Below are positions 1-13,307 of a stretch of 64,000 nucleotides of DNA, in pieces. This DNA comes from Callipepla californica brunnescens (taxonomy: Eukaryota > Chordata > Aves > Galliformes > Odontophoridae). The stretch spans positions 1,071,501 to 1,135,500 of the forward strand of contig JALIRH010000063.1 in assembly GCA_023055505.1 (NCBI GenBank), read 5' to 3'. Both the position numbers and the translations under genes were made by a program. The notes beneath the pieces are model-generated. The model was given only the letters and a program-made list of their open reading frames with translations. It was not told where the DNA came from and searched no databases. Within the stretch, counting starts at the first letter, position 1. The number at the start of each line of letters is the position of its first letter.

Positions 1-1691
1 GATGATGCCTTAATTGCATCCATTTTGAAAACCAAGTTCTCTGTAATTGAATGAGACCCAAATGATTAAAATAACAAAAATAAGTAATAAAAAAGAAGTC
101 CCACTGATGAAACTTGTAGCTTAATCCAGGGTTGGAGGAGAGACAGGTGCCGAGCCAGCATTCACCTTACATGGGTCACATCTATCCTGCCACAATCCAA
201 GCTTGCTCCTCCCACAGCTTCTGTCACTTCAGAGAGGAGTGTCTCTGAGAGTGGCAATACAAATGAACCCAGATCTGAGGTCTTCAAACCAAAACCATGT
301 GCGTTATCTAAACACATGAAGATTCCTGTTGCAAAACTGAGGGATTTTGCTAGGTTCCTTTGTGAATCCTAACAAAGCTGGAAATCATGGTTCATGCCAC
401 TTGGTACAGGGAGGATTATATGATCTGCCATCCAGTCACTGCTGGCTCTTGAGTCATCTGCGGTAGGTTCTGAGCAAGTCATACGATGTATCATTGGCTC
501 CTTAACATGAAACCAAGGCAGAGGTGTCTCCTCACTCAGCTTGGATGGAGCATTCCTGTCCATGCCTGGGATCATTGTTCCATCGGTTGACACATCCCAA
601 AGGAGTTTCCCAGTGGGATTTCTGCAGTAGTTTCAATGGTGAGGGAAGGAACAGAAGCTTGGTTGTGCAAGAGGGTGTTGCTGCATCTGTGTCTGCTGAC
701 ATACAGGAGTCTATGTGAACCCCGAGGAAGGTTGAGGAACTTTCTCTCTTCTGCTTTCCAGAGAAGATTTCACAGACATGTAATCTGGCCCTATGCCATG
801 TGAGATGCACAGGGGCAGAGCTAGCAGACTAATGTCATTAGTGCATTTTTTTCCACAGCATCCTCAACAACCTCCTGTGCTGTGCATAGATATACTGCCA
901 ATACAAGTGTGTCTGCCATGTGACTGAGCTTGTGTTTAATGGATGAAATAGATTTGAAATCATTGTCTAGATGGTGTTATCACTTCAAGGAGAAAACCTC
1001 TTTTCCCATATAACTTGCTTCCTGACTGCCTCGCTGGCATCAGCCAGCTCTGCCCAGTCACCGATGGAGTTGCTCCAGGACAGCAGAGTGCCCCACAGTG
1101 CTTCGTGCTCCCAACCACCCTCCCACTGCCCTTGGAAGAGTTTAAAATGAGAAATCAAATGGCAACGTTTTTAACATTGCCTCCCACACAACATCTGACC
1201 TCAGCCTCCATTACGACTTGCTGCAGGTTCAAAAGCCTCCAGCAGAACAGCTTGCACCCCCAAAAAATGTGATTTCACCAAAATAGAAGCATTTTGCAGA
1301 ATGCAGTGATTTAACTAAATCTTTTGCCAGCATTTAGCTCTAGGTTTTGCAGTGTTTCAGTGTTTTGTGTTTTTGTTTAATTTTGGATTTCATTTTCTTG
1401 TATATTACTGAAACAAAATATTTTATGTTTACAAATATTTTTTTTCGGTGGAGAGGGCTGGGGGGCTGATTTCCAAACACATTTAGAAATAACAGGATTC
1501 CCTACTAAGCAGAAGTCCCATTTTCCTATCCACTCTGGTTATACAGAAGTTAATGCCACTGTGAAAAGACCTCTTCCCTATAACATACTTCACTTCCAGA
1601 ACGGTGAAGTATTTTCCATTATTTTAGTCTGTCAAGAGGCACAGTTTCACCTTTCATTGATATCAATCTCATAATCAGTTGTTTGCCCACA

Positions 1692-1852
1692 GGAGCTGTG
1701 GAAGCCCTATCCCTGGGAGAGTTCAAGGCCAGGCTGGATGGAGATTTGAGCAACCTGAGCTAGCAGGAGCTGTCCTTGTCCAGGCCTCAGGGATTTGAAC
1801 AACTGATGTTTAAGGTCCCTTCCAACTCAAACCATGCTATGATTCTGTGATT
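1692..1852 (+). mobile_element. CR1 LINE 3'-end fragment
   Basis: About 160 bp matches the 3' untranslated end of avian CR1 elements. It runs from the 'gagttcaaggccaggctgga' block, through 'gagcaacctgagctagcagg' and 'taaggtcccttccaactcaa', to a terminal 'atgctatgattctgtgattt'. The element is 5'-truncated, as most CR1 copies are, and lies in + orientation. There is no coding capacity. Confidence 0.85.
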
Positions 1853-4800
1853 TCTGTTAGTAGCTGGGATATCTACGCCAGGGCCGAGACATGCTTGGTA
1901 CCTTCCTCGTGTTGGATGGAGTGTTGTAGATGCTGCTAGCCACCAGGATCCAGCATGAGGCACACATTCTGCTAAAGCTAGGGTGACTCCAGCCTGAACA
2001 TCCTGGGGACAAAAGGGCATAGCAAAACCAACAGATGAGAAGTTACACTGTTGTTTGATCAGATCATTTCCAGATGTGAATGGTTCATGGGCCTTGGACT
2101 GAAAGGCATACATAATAGTAGCACTGGGCACCTTGTTCTCTCTAATTTTCATGCATCCAGGGTTAAAAGAGCATGCAATTACATGGACAGGGACACATCC
2201 CAGAGCAGGGACACAGGCAAGGCAAAGAAGATACTAGAGTTGGTGGCCCTTAAAGAGAAAGCATGGGACAAAACTGGAAAAGGGCTTTCAGGGCATTTCT
2301 ATATGATGCATGTGTAAAACACTGTTCTCTGACACCTGAGAATACTGTTCAGCAGTCCTAGTTGGAAGAGAGGACGAAGAATAGTGTCTCCAGCAGACAT
2401 TCTGTCTATGATTCTATCATTCTTGCGGTTCTTGGCTCATCAGAGAATAATTGCTGGTAGCTGGAGCCCAGTCAGGATACTAGAGCTAACACCTCTGTTC
2501 CTGCATGATGTGGGATTTTGGCTGACCACAAGTAGTTGTCTTGGGATGTCATTAAAAGGCAACACCTGTGGCAGCACAATTCCCTGAGCCCCTCCAGGGA
2601 AGACGACATGTACTAATCATCTAAACCACTTCCTACAGCACCTGTTGTACTTCACATCTCCTTTCTAAGCAGTGACCAGACATTTGTAAAAAACACAGTG
2701 TCTGCCAAACAGGCTGGTCTGACCCAAATAGCTGAGTTGGGCTTCAATAGAGCTGCACCATACATCACCAGCACTCAGCTAGGAGAGCTGCCCAAGTGTC
2801 CTCAGGACTGGAGCAGTGACAGCTTTCAGATCTCTTGGCATCTCAGTCCAGATGAGGGCAGGGGACCCATGAGAGCTGTTGTACTCTACAAGAAGCCCCC
2901 ATGCAGAGCAGCTCCTCCAGGTAAGGCCCAGGTAGGATTAGAAGAACCTGCTCTCCTTGGTAGGGTACCAGCCTGGTGAGTTGATTGTCCTTTGCTAGCC
3001 AGGCAGAAGTCCTCACAGACTGCAGGGTTTTTGGTATTCTACATGCTCACATGCCAAAGTCAACAATCTCAAAGATATTCCCTCTGGGCATTATATTCTC
3101 ATTATAGTGACTCTGTCAGGTAGTCAGCTGAGGTAGGCACCACTGGCAGAAACAGGAGCATTCTGTGATGAAGATTCTTCTAGCTTTCTAGTCCAGAGAA
3201 GACATACAAGTGTCCCACTTGCTCAGTGTCCTGCAGAAGACCCAGCAGAGCAGACTGACAAGCTGCATGCCTTCTTCACTCCCACACACTTCCCTAGCAT
3301 CTGGTGAAGCTGATTTGATGACTTATTCCTGGACATGGACTGGAAGCTAGACAGAGATATTTCCAGTGGGCAAGAGCCTGATGCCCTCCCCAGTGCCCTG
3401 CTTGCTCCTCAGCTCTCTGTTCCTCAAAGGCCTGAGGAAGCTGCGGAGTTTCATGGGTGTTTTTTTACCCTTTCTTGAAAGCACAGCTAAAATTAAAAAG
3501 CAGATTAAAATTGAGCCCAGTCCACAGTGCAGTGTGTAGGTGTGATGCAAACCAACACCCGGGGCTGGGAAGCTCCTGGGAGAGATAACTCCCAAGTCCT
3601 CTTATACCATCTGGCAGACATTCTCTTCCTCTTCATTCTCTCTTTCAGCACCTTTTCAGAAAGCATATGAGATGATGGCTCTAAAGTTGTTTAGCCTCAT
3701 TTGAAAATGTCCTTCGCATTGTTCCATGTTTAAGACGATTTCTGCCCTGCAGAAACCAGGCAAAGAAGCAGCCTTGAATGTTGCCTAGACCTCTGTTAAT
3801 TTTTCATCCTGCCGTCCACCATCCTGCCAATGTAAGCATGAGGTTGGAAGCTGTTCATCCACTGCTTAGGCAGGGAGGGACTCTTTCTGCCTGGCAGATC
3901 TGCCTGAAACACCCAGAGCCAGCACGGTTTCCCAGGGGGACCAAGGTGGATTGGGTAATTAATCACAGCTTGTCTGGGGGAGGATGAGGAAATCTGAAGG
4001 AAGGTGTTAACAGCTTTCAAAAGCTTTCCCACTTTGCAAAGGGTGCTGCCGTGAACAGATTATCTGGAAATATTATTAGCTGGAGTGGGAAAGGGCTTTT
4101 TTCCTCCTCCAGGTTCTTTGCAGTCACCCTAAATCTGTTTGAGCCTTGGAGACAGATTTTATTGTGTAGGAGACAGTGGGGGAGAGGTGCTGGCTGTTAG
4201 TGGGTCAGCAATTAACTGGTTTATTCCATTCTCACGGTTATTTTCTAACCCGCATCTGCTAAAACCCTGCTGCCCACTTAGTCCCTGCTCAGCATGCAGG
4301 AGCCGCCAGGATTTGTGTGCATTATTCTCACAGGGGACCCTGGGCCTGCTCCTCAGGGGCTGCAGGGAAGTCCCTTGCCCCCAGTTTGTTGGCTTGTCAT
4401 AGGAGGAGGATGCAATTAGTGGCTGATGGATGAGAACTGCATGCTCTTAGCACAGGTAGTGGTAAGTGAGGGCAGAGACAGACCCCAGAGGAAACTTTCC
4501 TTCCTGTGTCTCCATTGCCTATTTGTGAAGACAAATGCTCTTCTTCATCCTAGTGTCACCTGCTCTCCTGGCAGAAGTGTCCATCAGCTGCCTTATGCTG
4601 AGAAACCACTTCCTGTGAAGCCAGCCTCTGGTGCTCTTGGAGCAACGCGCATTCAGACACTGCGTGTCCTGCCAGCTCCTGCCTACTGCTGCAAATGAGA
4701 TGAAGGCAGTGGTGAGGCTGCTGTGATGCCTGCAACAAGCAATGAGGTTTCACTGAGAACATTGCTGATGGCTCTTACAGGGACTGTCCTAGTAGCACAT

Positions 4801-5839
4801 CTGTATAGGAAATTACTTCTTGGGATAAAGCAGGAATAGAGAAAGAGTACAAATTTGTCCTGGAGGATTTTTATATTTTTAGCTCAGCCTTGTTTTGGCT
4901 CAGAGTCCTGGAAAGGTGATGAGCAGAAAGCAGAGCAACCCCCGCTCAGCTTCCATTTCCCAGCCTCCTCAAAACTTCCTGGGTGAGCAGGAGGTCCCAG
5001 GCACAGAGAAATGCTTTTGAAGTCATGTCATCCTCAGGGAACATCTCCTTCCATTTCTTATATCCCTACAGTTCCTGGATCTATAGTAGGAATCAGGTGT
5101 TCTGATAGAGTCCCACAGACTGCCTTTTTCATGGTTACATCGACTTCCAAAAACTGAATTGGCCCCAAGAAAGCAAAATGGAATCAGCAGGTTTCCAGGT
5201 CTCGCTTTTACAGAAAAGAATCCCTTTCAAACATGAAGCACAGCAAGTCCAAACCAGCATGTTTTTCTCTTTTCTTTGGGGATCAGAGAGCAGTGATGAA
5301 GAGACAAATAGAGCTGGTCCCTGGTGCTAAACTGCAAAACCACAGGCTTCAGCAGAGCCCTTCCAGATCATCTGTCCCCTGGCAGACTTACTACACCTCC
5401 CTTTTGACTCATGTCTGGAAATATCAGGAGGTATGGAAAATCCATTATGAATAGGTATATTGCTCTCCCTGCAAGACTTCCAGCTCCATGAGCATTTCCC
5501 CAGCTGCTCAGAGACCATGTCTCGTAGGACCAGGAGACAAGACCACAGATGTTGCTGGTGCAAATGTGGGGGAGAATGAGATTTGGGTTTTCCTCTCCTT
5601 CCCTCTGCAAGCAGGATCTCTGCACATCCACCAGACTTGCTGGGTTTTCCAGATGGCCAGACAGCCTGATGTGTGTCCCTGGGATGTTCCACTGTAAGCC
5701 AGGGCTCTGGACTCACTTGTTTGAAGGCAATAGCATAGCAGGAATAGATTCTATTTCCTAAAGGGAAAATGTTATTATATGTTGAATTTTCTTTTTTCTT
5801 CCAAAAGGTCCTGAAGAAGGGGTAGTCAAGTGAAAGGGG

Positions 5840-5938
5840 TTAAAAACTAAGGGACATAGTTTAATGATGGCACTTGGAAGGTCAGTTTGATGGCTGGACT
5901 TCTGGTTTTCTCCAACAAAGATGATTCTGTGATTCTAA
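5840..5938 (+). mobile_element. Degenerate CR1 3' terminus
   Basis: A roughly 100-bp remnant. It reads 'gggacatagtttaatgatgg', then 'gatggctggacttctggttt', and ends in 'gatgattctgtgattctaag'. This is the order of blocks at the 3' end of CR1 (a 'gtttagtg' block, a 'ggttggactagatgat' block, then the ATTCT repeats). It is strongly diverged, so an old copy in + orientation. The left boundary is approximate. Confidence 0.65.
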
Positions 5939-7989
5939 GAGAGTAGGGTAGGGAGAGAAGTCCAAGGGCTCCATGAAAACCTTCTGTAATGGGCAACACA
6001 CATCAGGCTCTTCAGTGGCTGTCCACCAGGCTGAAAGCATCACCTATTGCTGGCAGCTGCACTGTGACCATGTTGATCCCACAGCTATGTCACACAGTGC
6101 TGCTGTGACCATTGTGGCCTGGGCTGCTGGCTTCTGACAACACAGAGACACCAAGCCACAGCTCAGGACTTCATAGCATGTTAACACATGTTCAACCTTG
6201 TGTTGAGACAGATAGATAGGAAAATGACAGAGTCATTTTGACAGAGTCCCACTGCCTGAGTGCAACTTGTTTCATGCATTTCTTAGGTCAGCAGAACTTG
6301 GCTTTTAATGGCTTCTATTCGTTCTATTCTATGACCCCCCTGCAACAAGGTGAAAAAGCATGCTCACATATGTGTAACAAATGTTATTGCAGAGTTAACT
6401 GTATTCATACAGCAGTAAGAAAGGTTCATTTAAGGTACATCCTTGCAGATGTGCATGCTAGCTGAGGAGAAGAGCAGCTCTTTTAAGTTCATTTTCAATT
6501 GCTGCTGTTCCCTGTTCTTTTGTTTGTGATCATAATAGGGGCTGGCCAATGCCTATATCCCAGAGTTTGCCACTGTCCTCCTGGGTGACATCAAGTAAGA
6601 GCTGTCCGGGCTCAGCGTGGCAGATGTGATCTCCCAAATACAGCATCCCCATCCAAGCAGAGCACATCAGAACATCGTGGTAGGTGTGACTCCACCAAGG
6701 CACAGGCTCCAGGAATCCCAAAAGGTGACTTCAGAGTGTGCTGGGAAGCAGTAGGTCACGTCAGTGAAGTGCTGATAATTTGTAAAGTTGCCTCAATCTA
6801 TTTTAAAGGAAACCTCACTGACATTTTCTGTGAGCTTTGCCTGTAGCTTTTGTATCAGCCTGAGCTTAGCCCTGTGCAGATGCTTAAAGCTGATGTGTAC
6901 TAAATTCTTGTCTGCTAACCCTAATTTGAGGTGCCATTGTAATCCTCCCAGCAGGCACTGATGGGCAGGTAAAAAAGCAAGTGCATAGACCTTTTTCTTT
7001 TACAGCACATTTCTGCCTGGGATGAAACGCAAGTCATCAGTTGAAGCATTGTGACTAAAGAGAGTTGCAAAGAATCTGAGCGTATGCCTGAGTGCATTAG
7101 GTTAAATACTGCTTTTTCAGACAATCCTTGAAGAGAAATAGCTTCCTGATATCCTCAAAATGTTAATCGTGCTCTGCAGAAAGACAGTATAAGGTTTTAC
7201 AACACTGAAATTTCCCTTACAGAACAAGTGATTTGTTCCCAGTAATGGCTATGTAATCTTGGCTGCAACACAGGCCAAGGTTTTCTTGATAGAAGTCTTG
7301 ATTAATGCATGGCTTTTCTCCAGGGATTCCTGGAGAGCATGGATAGCCTGCTCTGATGCTGGGTTCCCCACTTACCTGCAGCCTCCATTCCTGTGCAGCA
7401 AACTGGATTGCAGTTGTTGGGACTGAATAGATGAACTGGGTGTGTTAATCTTTTGTTGCCCATGTGTAGAGGGAGTGAGAGGTAGTCTACCTGAAGGGGA
7501 AGAGACCACCTGCTCTTTCCTGGCTTGAAGAGACTTTTGTTAGAAGTGAGGGGCCAGGGTTCACACTGCAGCTCACATTTCACCACCAATTTCTCCTGTT
7601 GTTGAAATTGTGTTGTCTGTTAATCATGCAAGGCTTATTTTCCCGCCCTGCAAAGTGAATTCAGCACCACTGATTGAGCTAGGAACTGGGAATTTTTAAT
7701 TACTGTTCATGCAGTTCCTTGGGGCTCTGAAGGGAATAGTGCTGGAGCCCTGTGAAGAGTTTTAGTATGCACTGGTAGATATTTATATTTCATTCTATAT
7801 GTGAGCACTGTGAGTTCTGTCAGCAGTTCCTTCCCGATGCTTGGGTATATGGAGCATCCTAGTGCAAGTATTATAGATAGCCTTCCCCTGTAGCCACTTG
7901 CCTTCACTGAGCATCACTGATGAGTTGGACTTGCAGAGCTCCATTGGAAGCTCTTCTTCCAATAAGAGCTGGAAGCCATTGTGCAACAG

Positions 7990-9772
7990 GCAAACTAAGA
8001 CCTAGTTGCCATTACGGAAACATGGTGGGATCACTCCTATGACTGCAATGGATGGCTACAAGCTCTTCAGAAAGGATAAGAAAGGAAGGAAGGGTGGTGG
8101 TGTTCTTCTTCATGCTAGAGAGTGCTTTGATGTTACTGAGCTTGTGACTGGGTATAACAAGGTTGAATCCCTATGGGTGAAGATCAGGGAGGGTCTGACA
8201 AGGCAATCCTGGTGGAGGTCTGTTATAGATCACTTAACCAGGATGAAGAAACAGATGAGGTGTTCTGTGAGCAGCTGGCAGAACCGGCATGATCACTGGC
8301 CCTTATCCTCATGGGGGGACTTCAGCTTCCTGACATATGCTGAGAATGCAACAGAAGAAGCAGTTCACGAGGTTTCTAGAGTGTATGGCAGATAACTTCC
8401 TTCTGCAGCTGGTGAGAGAGCCTACCAGAGTAGCTGCCCTAATACACATGCTGTTCATGGAGATCTGATGGGAGATGTGGAGGTCAGGGGCCGTCTTGGA
8501 GAGAGTGACCATGAAATGGTAAGAAATCTCAATTCTTGGTGAAGCCAAGAGGGTGGACAGCGAAACAGCTACCTTGGGCTTCTGGAGGGTGGACTTAAAA
8601 TTGTTCAGAAGACAAGTAGGAGGGATCCCCTGGTATTCAGTCTTGAAGAGTAAAGGTACAGCTGGTTGTTCTTCAAGAAAGAAGTCTTAAAGGCACAGGA
8701 GCAGGCTGTCCCCCTGAGCTGCAGAATAAGCTAGTGGGGAGCAAGACCAGCGTAGATGAACAGGGAGCTATTCTTGAGGCTTCAGGAGAAAAAGAGAATC
8801 TACCGCCTGTGGAAGAAGGGACAGGCAACTCAGAAATTAGTACAAAGAACTTGTTCAGATGTGCAGAGAGAAAATTAGAAAGGCAAAAGCCCAGCTTGAA
8901 CTCAACTTGGCCTCTGGGGTAAAAAGGAACAAGAAACTGCTTTACAAATATATCAACACTAAGAGGAAGATCAAGGAGAATCTCCTTTCTTTACTGGATG
9001 AAGCTGGGAATGTGACCACTGAGGATAAGGAAAAGGCTGAGGTTCTCAATGCCTTTGTTCTATCTGTCTTTAAAAGTCAGATAGTTACCCAGAGGGTACT
9101 CCACTCTCTGACCTAGAAGCCTTGGCTGAGAAGCAGAATAAACTAGCAGAATCTGGCAGTCAGAAGAACCAGCAGAAGCCTGGCTTGGACAGGTACACTC
9201 TTTGCTGGATAACGAACTGTCTAGAAGGCTGAGCCCAGAAAGTGGTGGTGAATGGAGTTAAATCCAGCTGACAATCAGTCACAGGTGGTGTTCCCCAGGG
9301 GTTAGTGCTGGGGCCTGTCCTCTTCAGTATCTTTATTGGTGACCTGGACAAGGGCATTCAGTGCACCCTCAGTAAGTTTGCAGATGACACCAAGTTGTCT
9401 GGAAGTGTCAGTCTGCCTGGGGGTAGCAAGGCCTGCAGAGGGATCTGGACAGGCTGGAGAGCTGGGCTGAAGCTAATGGGATGAGGTACAAGACCAAGTG
9501 CCAGTTCCCGCACTTTGGCCACGACAGGGAAAGTGCCAGGGGAAATTCAGACTGGATGTTAGGAAATAATTCTTCTCCAAAAGAGTGGTCAAGCAATGAA
9601 ATAGGCTGCCCAGGGAGGTGGTGGAGTCACTGACCATGCAGGTATTCAAGGAATGTTTGGACATTGTGTTAAGGAACATGGTTTAGTGAGAACTAGTGGT
9701 GATGGGTAGATGGTTGGACTGGATGATCTTTTAGGTCTTTTCCAATCTTGGTGATTCTATGATTCTATGATT
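7990..9772 (+). mobile_element. Internally deleted CR1 LINE with ORF2 remnants
   Basis: This is the largest mobile element in the window. Near 8005-8130 broken frames encode an endonuclease-type segment (AITETWWDHS in one frame, MDGYKLFRKDKKGRKGGGV in another), as at the start of CR1 ORF2. Near 9285-9400 one frame reads [20 protein letters not shown] and then FADDTKL, the palm of a non-LTR reverse transcriptase with its paired aspartates. The part between is shortened around 9115-9170. A second deletion near 9535 joins the reverse transcriptase to the 3' UTR. The element ends with 'ggtgattctatgattctatg'. Frameshifts and stops make it non-functional. It inserted in + orientation. The 5' boundary is my estimate and could lie slightly further left. 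Confidence 0.9.
9280..9410 (+). pseudogene. CR1 reverse transcriptase palm remnant
   Basis: This is the most readable coding piece of the surrounding CR1. It contains [14 protein letters not shown] and FADDTKL. In non-LTR retrotransposons these form reverse transcriptase palm motifs, and the DD pair is part of the metal-binding active site. Upstream the frame is closed by a stop (the 'aaatccagctga' region). Downstream most of the thumb and C-terminal segment is missing. It is therefore a relic rather than a gene. Confidence 0.8.
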
Positions 9773-10780
9773 GTCCACCTCCAGACAAAATGAGCTCCTG
9801 TATGGTATGTGCTGTGCAGGGAAGAAGATCCTCAATGTGCTTCTCTCACAAGACTTTTTCCATTAGAGCATTTCTTTCTTCTGCATCACAGACACATACT
9901 GCATTAACCTTCCTGCCCCTCTCCTGATAAGAACAACACCTCTTTAATTATAATCCAACAAATTCCTCTCTTTTCTACTTGGAAAGAATGGGATTTGGTC
10001 ACAAGGAACAAATGCAAAGACGAAAGTCTCTTTTCATGGGAAAGGAACTGTAGAGCATCCTGCTGGAAGTGCTGCTTTACCTAAACCCAGTATAATGCAG
10101 TAAGAAGTTAAGATTATTAGTGGGCAAACAGCACATGAGTGCTACTAAGCATGTCTTGGGGCTTTATGGTCAAGTGCTGTATTACTGCTGGCTCTGTCCA
10201 TTGCACAAGAGGATTTTTGTGGCCTCACTGCAGCACTGGCTCAGGTCATCAGCACTGAGGTGACAGCCAGCCCACGTAGCCCTGGAGGGCTTGTCAGGGA
10301 CAGGTGGGTCTTAGGAGAGCCACAGGCCTGGAAAAAGTGTGTGTTAGCTTTCAGTTAGCTGACAGCATTAGTGTCTGTGTCTGTGCATGTACACCTGTGG
10401 ACTTGAGGCATTGAGCCGGAGCACAGTGGGCTGAGTGGAGAGCAGATGGATTCCCCCAGAGTTCCTCTTGCCAGCTACACTCTCTGTGAACACAAGAATG
10501 GTGATGTGAGAGGCTGCTGAGCATGAGCAGCCACGAGTCTGGGGCAAGGCAGCTATGGATCTGACATCCACTGGAGGCCAAGAAACAAACATACAGAACC
10601 ATACCTTGCCTGCCACTGGGCACTCCAGCGTAGAAGGGAGAGCACCGAGGCCACAGATTTCACCAGCTGTCTGATGCCCCTTTTGATAGAAAAGCCTGCA
10701 GCTGTAAAAAAGAAACCCAATGTGTGAAGGTCTTTATAACATTTATAAGGTCACTATTACTTATAAGGTGCAGTAGTGAT

Positions 10781-10971
10781 AGGATACTAGGGTGTTCATT
10801 TTCCTGTTACAGCTTTCATAGTGAAAGAAGGATATAGGGTGTTCATTTTCCTGTTACAGCTTTCATGGTGAAAGAAGGATACTAGGGTGTTCAGTTTCCT
10901 GTTACAGCTTTCATGGTGAAAGAAGGATACTAGGGTGTTCAGTTTCCTGTTACAGCTTTCATGGTGAAAGA
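10781..10971. repeat. Four-copy 48-bp minisatellite
   Basis: Four head-to-tail copies lie at 10781-10828, 10829-10875, 10876-10923 and 10924-10971. Each reads 'aggatactagggtgttca' and then 'ttcctgttacagctttcat', ending 'ggtgaaaga'. Copy 2 has a one-base deletion. Copies 3 and 4 appear identical, and copies 1 and 2 share a T-for-G change, which suggests recent stepwise duplication. Because 48 is divisible by three, the minus strand reads through as a repeated 16-residue block (FFHHESCNRK...). There is no sign that it is a real protein. Confidence 0.95.
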
Positions 10972-10991
10972 ACTCAAAGGCTACAGGCAGC

Positions 10992-11612
10992 TCAGGCTGG
11001 GCAAGGCTTTGCTGTGTAGGAATGCACAAACCTGGCCCAGTTCATGATAGCCTTAAATAACAGGGAGCTGCTTTTGGTGGAAAACTCTGGAACCATTTCA
11101 ACAGCAGCAGCATAGAAGAGAAATCTGTGCAGTTGTTTGGGGAATGAGTGGTTGAGCCAGGGCGTAAAGCTAACCACATCGACTCCTGACAGTGCTAAAG
11201 CAGCAGAAAGGATATGAGCTCCTTCTTGTATGATGCTTTCCCCACCAGCTGAGGATGGATGGTGGATTGCCTCGGTGGCAGAGGCACCAATATCAGCTGC
11301 ACAAAGACCATTCTGTGCCCCAACTGCAACCTGAAAGCCACCAGGTCCAATGGGTGAGCCACAGGGTGACAGAGGTTGGTGCTCAGTGCAGGAGCAGGGG
11401 CACTGGACACTGGAGCATAGTGAGAGCCTTGTCATGCAGCCTGCAGTCCCCAGCAAGTGCCTACTAATAAGCCATGCATGTACTTCCTCCATATATTTAC
11501 AGCGTGCTTTCTCCCTATTAGCTTTGAAAGCCACAGCTTTGTTTTGACACAGCAAATGCCTTTCTTTCAGCAGTACATTCGGTGCTGCTGGTGCACTTGG
11601 CTGGATAAGCAT
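10992..11612 (-). other. Unrecognised 206-codon open frame
   Basis: This is a minus-strand ATG-to-stop frame, longer than most of the background frames in this flank. The translation has no domain, signal peptide or repeat that I recognise. Overlapping frames on the same and the opposite strand are also open, so the long frame may reflect base composition. No promoter, splice context or poly(A) signal supports it. I treat it as a candidate only and assign no function. Confidence 0.15.
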
Positions 11613-13307
11613 TTTGGTGAAATCTCCCTTATTTGGAAAAGAGAGCAGGATTTCCCTTTACAAATAAACTCTGTCTCCAGATGAGCAGCTTCTGCCCGTC
11701 CTCCAGGAGCCTCTCCTGGAGCTCCAGGGATGGTGCCTGTGTGTCTGCAACACTGCTAGTTCGACTACTACCAAATCAATGAAAAGCATGCAGCAGCAAC
11801 ATCACCCAAGGAGGTGTTTGGGTCGGTACCAGAGGTGTGGAGACCCCCTCACAGAGGGGGTTCTGGGGGCTCGCAAGGGGTACTCAAGGATTGTCAATGA
11901 GCAGCAGCCTCCTTCTGTGCCACCAGGAGCTGGCTGTTTTCTTATACCCTCCTACCATGCCAGTGCTTCCACAAATGAGCCAAACCCAGTATAAATGGGC
12001 CAAGCAGCTGGGATGAGCCCAGCTTGTGAGTCATCCTGGGCTAGAAAAGTAAGGAAAAAATAATTTTCAGCCCAGGAATACAAGTGGGAAAGGGAATGGG
12101 AATCCAGACCTCTGAGTGTAGCTGCCCTTCACTGGGGCAGGGAGAGCTGCAGGGTGCAGAGAGCAGTTCAGAAAGCCCAAGGGTTGTTGTAGCTCAGTCA
12201 CATCCCCTGAGGAACATCTTTTTGCTATAACACATGCAGCTTTTGCCAGAATTACTTCCTTGTCTGCAGCTGGAAGCTGAGACAAAAACGGAACTGTGTG
12301 CAATGAGCTATTTATGGAGAAATTTGTCTCAGTGTTTGCATCACTACTACAAGAAAAGCCAGCTTCAGGACTTTACTACCATAGTTAAGGACAGCTCTCA
12401 GCTGTGAGGAGCACCCAAGGTCCTGCAAATGGTAGGTGCATGTTGCTCCTTTGCAAGAGAATAATTTTATTTGCATTGCTAGAAATAGAGAGATGCAGAA
12501 AGCCACGAATACCTATCATTCTGGTTAAGACCTTGGATTTTGTCAGGATTTTTTGAATACCCCTTTGCAATTAAAACTCCTACTGGGTTGTCTTGTTGCT
12601 AGCAAGGCTGATGGGGATTGTGGAGGTACAGGTAGGCTGGCAAGTAGGCTTGCCCCAGAGCTTCAAACCAGATTCAATGAGCACACCTTGACTTCAGAAA
12701 CATTGTTAGCTGGCAGCATAGTCCCCTTGGAGGAGTCAGATAACGCACGGTGGCTTAGTCACGCTGTGAAGTAAATGTCTCACAACTTGCTGAGACAAAT
12801 TCCTCCCTGTTTTAATTAAATGTGAGCTCCTGGAGTGCCTAAAGCTGAACTGCCCCCACCCTTGAATCAACCCGATTGTGCCAGTCAGGTCTCTAAACCG
12901 TTGTCCTCACTTGCAGCACAAACAAGCTCTGTTTCCATTCACCGTTGTTTCAGTGCCTGGTGGCAGCTAGAGGGGTGATAATAAAGTAAGCACTTAACTG
13001 TTCAGTACTCTGCCAGTAGCTGGAAAACACAGAACTTTTTATCCCAGCCTTTTCAAAAACAAGTGACAGATGTTCAGATCCCAGGGCTTCACCAGGAGAG
13101 CCAGGCCTCTCAACTGGCTTCTCCTTGCCCCGGGGAAGAAGTGGGCACCACTCAGCAGGAGCTGCTGATGTAGTGGATGCTGAGCAAAGTAGCCCTTGGT
13201 ACTGAAAATCTTAAAAAATATCTTCACTTAAACCTTGATTGTGTTAAAAAACTTTCAGGTTGCCATGGTTTGTTATTTTGCTGGTTGGAAAGGGTGCCAT
13301 AAAAAAT

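Larger units (their letters stand above)
1..7989. other. Gene-poor intergenic flank, left part
   Basis: I find no exon that I can support on either strand. Open frames are short, mutually overlapping and lack recognisable domains or convincing splice-flanked conserved peptides. The recognisable content is two CR1 3' ends, listed separately. The rest looks like unique, moderately AT-rich DNA. Unrecognised exons of a non-coding RNA cannot be excluded from sequence alone. Confidence 0.6.

Noticed and set aside
1787..2152. 121-codon minus-strand frame
   Set aside because: Its C-terminal end is antisense CR1, and the remainder shows no recognisable domain or splice context.
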